The translations under genes and the position numbers were made by a program. From an uncultured Luminiphilus sp. (GTDB taxonomy: Bacteria; Pseudomonadota; Gammaproteobacteria; Pseudomonadales; Halieaceae), in assembly GCA_938084055.1 (NCBI GenBank), contig CALKDK010000006.1:1-64000 (forward strand): DNA of 64,000 nt, read 5' to 3'. Under the pieces are notes generated by a model. It made no database searches. It was not told the origin of the DNA and was given only the letters and a program-made list of their open reading frames with translations. Each line of letters starts with the position of its first letter. The first letter of the stretch is position 1. This document shows, in pieces, positions 60,266 to 64,000 of the stretch.

Positions 60266-61453
60266 ATGACTGACTACACCACCTTTCGCAACAGCATCAG
60301 GGATTTTCTTGCCGAAGCGCTGACACCAGACCTGCAGCGGGCGGGGGCGTTGACCACGTCGGTCTTTTCGGATTTTGATGCGGCCCTCAGGTGGCAGAAA
60401 AAACTGCATGGCAAAGGCTGGGTCGCTCCCGACTGGCCAGAAGAATACGGCGGACCGGGCTGGGATATACAGCAGCGCTATATTTTTCAGGAGGAATGTA
60501 AGCTCGCCAATGCACCAAGTCTGGTCATGATGGGTATCCAGATGCTGGGCCCGATGCTAATGCATTACGGGACAGAGCAACAAAAAAAGCATTACCTCCC
60601 GCGCATGCTCTCGGGAGAAGATATCTGGTGCCAGGGTTACTCTGAGCCCGGAGCAGGGTCTGACCTCGCCTCCCTCAAGACCAGTGCGGTTCAGGACGGC
60701 GATGACTACGTGGTCACGGGGACAAAAATCTGGACCAGCATGGCGCACCACGCCAATCGCATATTTTGTTTGGTGCGCACCGATAAAACGGTCAAGCCCC
60801 AGGCCGGGATCAGTTTTTTGCTGGTGGATCTCGACACCCCAGGCATCACCATTTCACCCATCGTCAGCCTCGATGGCCAGGTTGAGCAATGTCAGGTGTT
60901 TTTTGATGAGGTCAGGGTGCCTGTCGTCAATTTGGTGGGCAATGAGAACGATGGCTGGTCCGTCGCCAAATTCCTGCTTGAATATGAGCGGGGTGGGCAC
61001 AACTTCACCATCGATGTAAAAAAACAGCTCAGGAAAATCTATCGGCAGGCCGAGCTTGCACCCTGGGGCGCGTCCTGCCGCAGTGAGGATCGGGTATTCC
61101 AGCATCGCCTGGCGGAGGCGGAAATCGACGCCATGGCGCTTGAACAAACTGAGCTCAGGATCAAGGGGACGGCAGAAGCCGGGGGTAACCCGGGGGCACT
61201 CTCCTCCCTGGTCAAGGTGGTGGGAACTGAACTGGGACAACGTCTGAACGAACTCTCTATGGACCTGGTCGGTCCGGCTGCGGGACCCATGTGCCTGGAA
61301 GCACTGGACCCCACTTACTCGGGTGATACCGCGGTACCTGAACATGCGCTGACCACCATGGCTGAATACATCAACAACCGCGCTGCAACCATTTACGGTG
61401 GGACAGCCGAAATTCAACGCTCCATCATTGCCAAGAAGGTTTTGGGGCTGTGA
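60266..61453 (+). CDS. Acyl-CoA dehydrogenase, probable alpha subunit of a pair
   Basis: A 395-aa dehydrogenase from ATG 60266 (TGAGGAAACG site). YSEPGAGSDLASLKT and WTSMAHHA fit the family. The C-terminus is IYGGTAEIQRSIIAKKVLG, so the YEGT Glu of medium-chain enzymes is Gly here; in such pairs the base is supplied elsewhere. With the next gene it resembles heterotetrameric steroid acyl-CoA dehydrogenases (ChsE4-ChsE5). Confidence 0.92.
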   Translation: MTDYTTFRNSIRDFLAEALTPDLQRAGALTTSVFSDFDAALRWQKKLHGKGWVAPDWPEEYGGPGWDIQQRYIFQEECKLANAPSLVMMGIQMLGPMLMHYGTEQQKKHYLPRMLSGEDIWCQGYSEPGAGSDLASLKTSAVQDGDDYVVTGTKIWTSMAHHANRIFCLVRTDKTVKPQAGISFLLVDLDTPGITISPIVSLDGQVEQCQVFFDEVRVPVVNLVGNENDGWSVAKFLLEYERGGHNFTIDVKKQLRKIYRQAELAPWGASCRSEDRVFQHRLAEAEIDAMALEQTELRIKGTAEAGGNPGALSSLVKVVGTELGQRLNELSMDLVGPAAGPMCLEALDPTYSGDTAVPEHALTTMAEYINNRAATIYGGTAEIQRSIIAKKVLGL

Positions 61454-61481
61454 GCAAAGTTGAAAATCCGGAGAACCGTCT

Positions 61482-62564
61482 GTGACTGATGAGCAACAGA
61501 TGCTGCGCGATAGCGCTGAACGCTACCTCCGCGATAACTACGCGTTTGCCGAGCGCCAGATACTTGCCGACCGCGGCGAACCTATTGACCAATCCCACTG
61601 GCAGGCATTCGTTGAGATGGGCTGGGCAACCATGCCATTTTCCGAGGCCGATGGTGGCTTTGGTTTCGGGCTTGCTGCCACGGTACCGCTGGCGGAATTG
61701 TTTGGTTACTACCTCGTGCGTGAACCTTTGCTTGAGTCCGTGTTGGTTGCCGGCAGTGTCATCGCCTCTGGCCCAGAGGCGGCCCGGCAGCGTTTTCTCC
61801 CTGGAATCATGGATGGATCGATAATCGCGACTGTGCCCCATCCACCCGATCCGCTACCGACGCTGCTCAAGCAAGGCGATCAACTGATCATCCAGGGTCG
61901 CCTGGAGTACGTCCCCTCTGGGGGCAGTGCAACACACCTGGTGACGCCGGCTAACCATGGGGACGCACTGAACTGGGTCATCGTGGACCTGGCCCGTGAA
62001 GGCGCACTGCGCGACGTTTTCATGACCCATGACGGACGCCTGGGTGGACATATAACCCTAGATGTGACGCTGGACCCGCAGTCCCTGCTGCTCTCGGGAG
62101 TACCAGCAGAAACAGCGCATAAGACGGCTTACCACCGCGCGATGCTGTTGGCGACTGCGGAGGGCGTAGGTGCCATGCAGGCTGCCCTCGACCTCACCGT
62201 GGAATACACGCGTCAGCGGTATCAATTCGGTCAGCCCCTGTCCTCCTTTCAGGCACTGCAGCACCGCATGGCCGATATGCTGATCCAGATTGAACTCTCC
62301 CGATCATTGCTGGGCGCGGCCTGTCTCGCTACGGATCAGGGTACCGACGACGCTGCCGAGCTGACGCTCGCGGCAAAAGCCAAGGTCGACGCGGCGGCAC
62401 GCGGGGTTACTCAGGAAGCCATCCAGATGCATGGGGGTATCGCAACGACTAACGAATATCGCGTGGGTCACTATTTCAAGCGCATGGCACTGCTGGCAAG
62501 CTGGCCCCAGCACCGTGATGCACTGGTGGAAGAATTTATCAGGATTCGCAGGGAAACGAACTGA
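61482..62564 (+). CDS. Acyl-CoA dehydrogenase, probable beta subunit of a pair
   Basis: A 360-aa dehydrogenase from GTG 61482 (GGAGAACC site), shorter than usual. It has the YQFGQPLSSFQALQH helix and the QMHGGIATTNEY motif, but no YEGT-type C-terminus. It starts 28 bases after its partner. Adjacent pairs of long and short dehydrogenases usually form alpha2beta2 enzymes on bulky CoA substrates. Confidence 0.92.
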   Translation: MTDEQQMLRDSAERYLRDNYAFAERQILADRGEPIDQSHWQAFVEMGWATMPFSEADGGFGFGLAATVPLAELFGYYLVREPLLESVLVAGSVIASGPEAARQRFLPGIMDGSIIATVPHPPDPLPTLLKQGDQLIIQGRLEYVPSGGSATHLVTPANHGDALNWVIVDLAREGALRDVFMTHDGRLGGHITLDVTLDPQSLLLSGVPAETAHKTAYHRAMLLATAEGVGAMQAALDLTVEYTRQRYQFGQPLSSFQALQHRMADMLIQIELSRSLLGAACLATDQGTDDAAELTLAAKAKVDAAARGVTQEAIQMHGGIATTNEYRVGHYFKRMALLASWPQHRDALVEEFIRIRRETN

Positions 62565-62609
62565 CAGGCGTTCCCTCACTATACCGTCAATAACAGCAGG
62601 AGAAGCACC

Positions 62610-63371
62610 ATGGATCTAGAACTCGCAGGGAAAGTGGCACTGATCACCGGCTCAACCAAAGGTATCGGCCGCGGGATCGCGGAACGATTTGCGGCAGAGG
62701 GGTGCCATGTCGGCATCTGCGCCCGCAATGAGGCCGAAGTCAACCAGGCCATTGAGGAACTTGGCGCCCATGGGGTTCAGGTGGTCGGAGCCGCGGTGGA
62801 TGTGGCCAGTGCCGAATCAATGCAGGGGTGGATCGATCAGTGCGCGGCAGCGCTGGGCGGGATTGATATTTTTGTTCCCAACGTTTCGGCTGGTGGTGCT
62901 GATGCCTCGGAGGAAGGATGGCGAGCCAATTTTGAGGTCGACATGCTGGCGACCTGGCGCGGCGTGCAGCTGGTGACGCCACACCTCGAGAAATCAGGCG
63001 CGGGGAACATCGTCGTGATCTCATCCACGGCGGCCCTGGAGGCTTTTGCCGGCGCGGTACCCTACAGCGCCTTGAAAGCGGCGCTGCTCAATTATTCAGG
63101 GAATCTCGCGCAGGATATGGCTCCGAAAGGCATTCGCGTCAACGCGGTAAGTCCAGGACCCATCTTTATTGATGGAGGAGCCTGGGACAATATCAAGCAG
63201 GCCATGCCTGAGATATATGAGGGTACGGTAGCCGCGATTCCTATGGGTCGTATGGGTAGTGCAGCTGAAGTCGCTGATGCCGTCGCCTTCCTGGCCAGTC
63301 CGCGCTCAGGCTTCACGACAGGGACCAACATGGTGCTCGACGGCGGCTTCACCAAACGCCTGCAGTTCTGA
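62610..63371 (+). CDS. Short-chain dehydrogenase/reductase
   Basis: A 253-aa SDR with an AGGAGAAGC site. Motifs TGSTKGIG (14-21), VPNVSAGG replacing NNAG, SSTAAL and catalytic YSALK, ending VLDGGFTK. Last gene of the ligase-dehydrogenase operon, 45 bases after the second dehydrogenase. It would suit the hydroxyacyl-CoA dehydrogenase step. Confidence 0.92.
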   Translation: MDLELAGKVALITGSTKGIGRGIAERFAAEGCHVGICARNEAEVNQAIEELGAHGVQVVGAAVDVASAESMQGWIDQCAAALGGIDIFVPNVSAGGADASEEGWRANFEVDMLATWRGVQLVTPHLEKSGAGNIVVISSTAALEAFAGAVPYSALKAALLNYSGNLAQDMAPKGIRVNAVSPGPIFIDGGAWDNIKQAMPEIYEGTVAAIPMGRMGSAAEVADAVAFLASPRSGFTTGTNMVLDGGFTKRLQF

Positions 63372-63387
63372 CAGCTCACCGAGCGCA

Positions 63388-63406
63388 TGTGGGGTCCATC
63401 CCCACA
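63388..63406. terminator. Hairpin between convergent SDR and Rieske genes
   Basis: TGTGGGG (63388-63394) and CCCCACA (63400-63406) form a perfect 7-bp stem with loop TCCAT. It lies 17 bases past the SDR stop and just beyond the Rieske stop on the other strand. No T-run, so probably a modest bidirectional terminator. Confidence 0.5.
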
Positions 63407-63419
63407 GCGCCCTGCGGGA

Positions 63420-64000
63420 TCAAGAGGGGGACATCAGGTCATTGAGATGTTCATGGAAGGACTGTACCCGACGCTCCTGGTTGGGCATCCAAAACCCCTG
63501 GAACCCCTCAGATGCCAGGCCAGCCTGCTGGGATCGCGCGATACTCAAATCCTGGTCCGCAGTGGTTCCCAGGGTCTTCTCCCCGTAGGCAATATGCTCG
63601 TGTTCGGCGTCCTCAACCGGTAGGTCAGGGCCACCCGCTGGCGAGGGGGTCATGTCCTGGCCCGCCACCCGGTTAACCAACCACCAGTGATCAAAATAGC
63701 AGCGGCCTGGATCCTTGGGGTGGGGCCTGGGTCTCAGCAATTGCACCCCATCGGGGCCTACTGTGATGACGTTATTGGGAAACAGGTTGTAAATGACGTA
63801 ATCCGTCAGCTGGTAGTCGGAGCGGTAGGCATAGTGCACAAAGCCCCGCTCAACCCCCAGAGCACGCTTGGACTTCTGTATGGCGAGGCGGAGATCGGTC
63901 CATGTGGATCTCCCGGGGTAGTCGTCGCTGTTGATATCCCAGGCTCCCGCCATACTTTTCAAGGGTTCGCCAATCACCTCAGAACCGTACTGCTGGCTGG
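63420..64000 (-). CDS. Rieske-type oxygenase alpha subunit, C-terminal part, cut by the right edge
   Basis: The minus-strand frame is open to the window end. It encodes the C-terminal catalytic domain (GRSTWTDLRLAI, DYVIYNLFPNN, CYFDHWWLVN, GFQGFWMPNQERRVQSFHEH) of an alpha subunit. The Rieske domain and the iron-site histidines are outside the window. QQYGSEVIGEP at the edge agrees with continuation. It is convergent with the SDR. Confidence 0.9.
   Translation of the reverse strand, partial: SQQYGSEVIGEPLKSMAGAWDINSDDYPGRSTWTDLRLAIQKSKRALGVERGFVHYAYRSDYQLTDYVIYNLFPNNVITVGPDGVQLLRPRPHPKDPGRCYFDHWWLVNRVAGQDMTPSPAGGPDLPVEDAEHEHIAYGEKTLGTTADQDLSIARSQQAGLASEGFQGFWMPNQERRVQSFHEHLNDLMSPS

Noticed and set aside
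1-64000. Mobile element, integron, prophage or CRISPR array
   Set aside because: No transposase or integrase frame, no regular spaced repeats and no tRNA-bounded edges seen; the island shows no sign of recent transfer.

Overview
The window looks like a GC-rich chromosome segment of a marine-type gammaproteobacterium. I infer this from the fused RlmK/RlmL methyltransferase at the left edge, the two large TonB-dependent receptors, and the mix of lipid, terpenoid or aromatic catabolism genes. There is no rRNA, tRNA, CRISPR array, insertion sequence, integrase or phage gene that I can recognise.

The left end (1-10.3 kb) is mostly housekeeping: rlmKL, two lipoproteins, a methyltransferase with a dienelactone-hydrolase-like protein, a PlsC-type acyltransferase, a small basic protein, an unusual SRPBCC-SDR fusion, and an epoxide hydrolase coupled to a thioesterase. 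From 10.5 to 25.3 kb there are two TonB receptors, a CMD-family protein, and a quinoprotein dehydrogenase. An operon follows that encodes E1 alpha, E1 beta, a cytochrome c/PQQ dehydrogenase and a lipoyl E2. An M24 creatinase-like protein closes this part. The operon has no E3 gene.

From 25.3 kb to the right edge the window is a dense catabolic island. Module A (minus strand, 35.5 to 25.4 kb) is an eleven-gene, tightly coupled operon: SnoaL, acyl-CoA ligase, split MaoC pair, Ltp2-like thiolase, DUF35, Rieske oxygenase, DUF3604, two GSTs, SDR. Module B (plus strand, 47.5 to 53.3 kb) repeats the core as DUF35, thiolase, Rieske, ThuA, DUF3604. Around them are an operon of MDR reductase, cytochrome P450 and VOC protein, a Rieske ferredoxin, another MDR reductase, another Rieske oxygenase, six SDRs, three SnoaL-like proteins, a 2Fe-2S ferredoxin, a second acyl-CoA ligase, three acyl-CoA dehydrogenases, an HD-GYP sensor, and the C-terminal part of a fourth Rieske oxygenase at the right edge.

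The enzyme set reads as uptake (TonB), hydroxylation (Rieske and P450 enzymes with ferredoxins), oxidation and reduction (SDR, MDR, PQQ), CoA activation, acyl-CoA dehydrogenation, hydration (MaoC) and carbon-carbon cleavage (SCP2-thiolase/DUF35). This resembles steroid side-chain degradation in logic, but the substrate cannot be read from the sequence.

The strongest new signal is regulatory. An imperfect 18-bp palindrome (core CAAnCnTGYTTG) recurs in front of at least five island operons and overlaps the -35 element. In each case a -10-like hexamer lies exactly 17 bp downstream. The only DNA-binding regulator in the island is a TetR protein at 46.5-47.2 kb, next to one of the two identical copies, so it is the obvious candidate to control this regulon.
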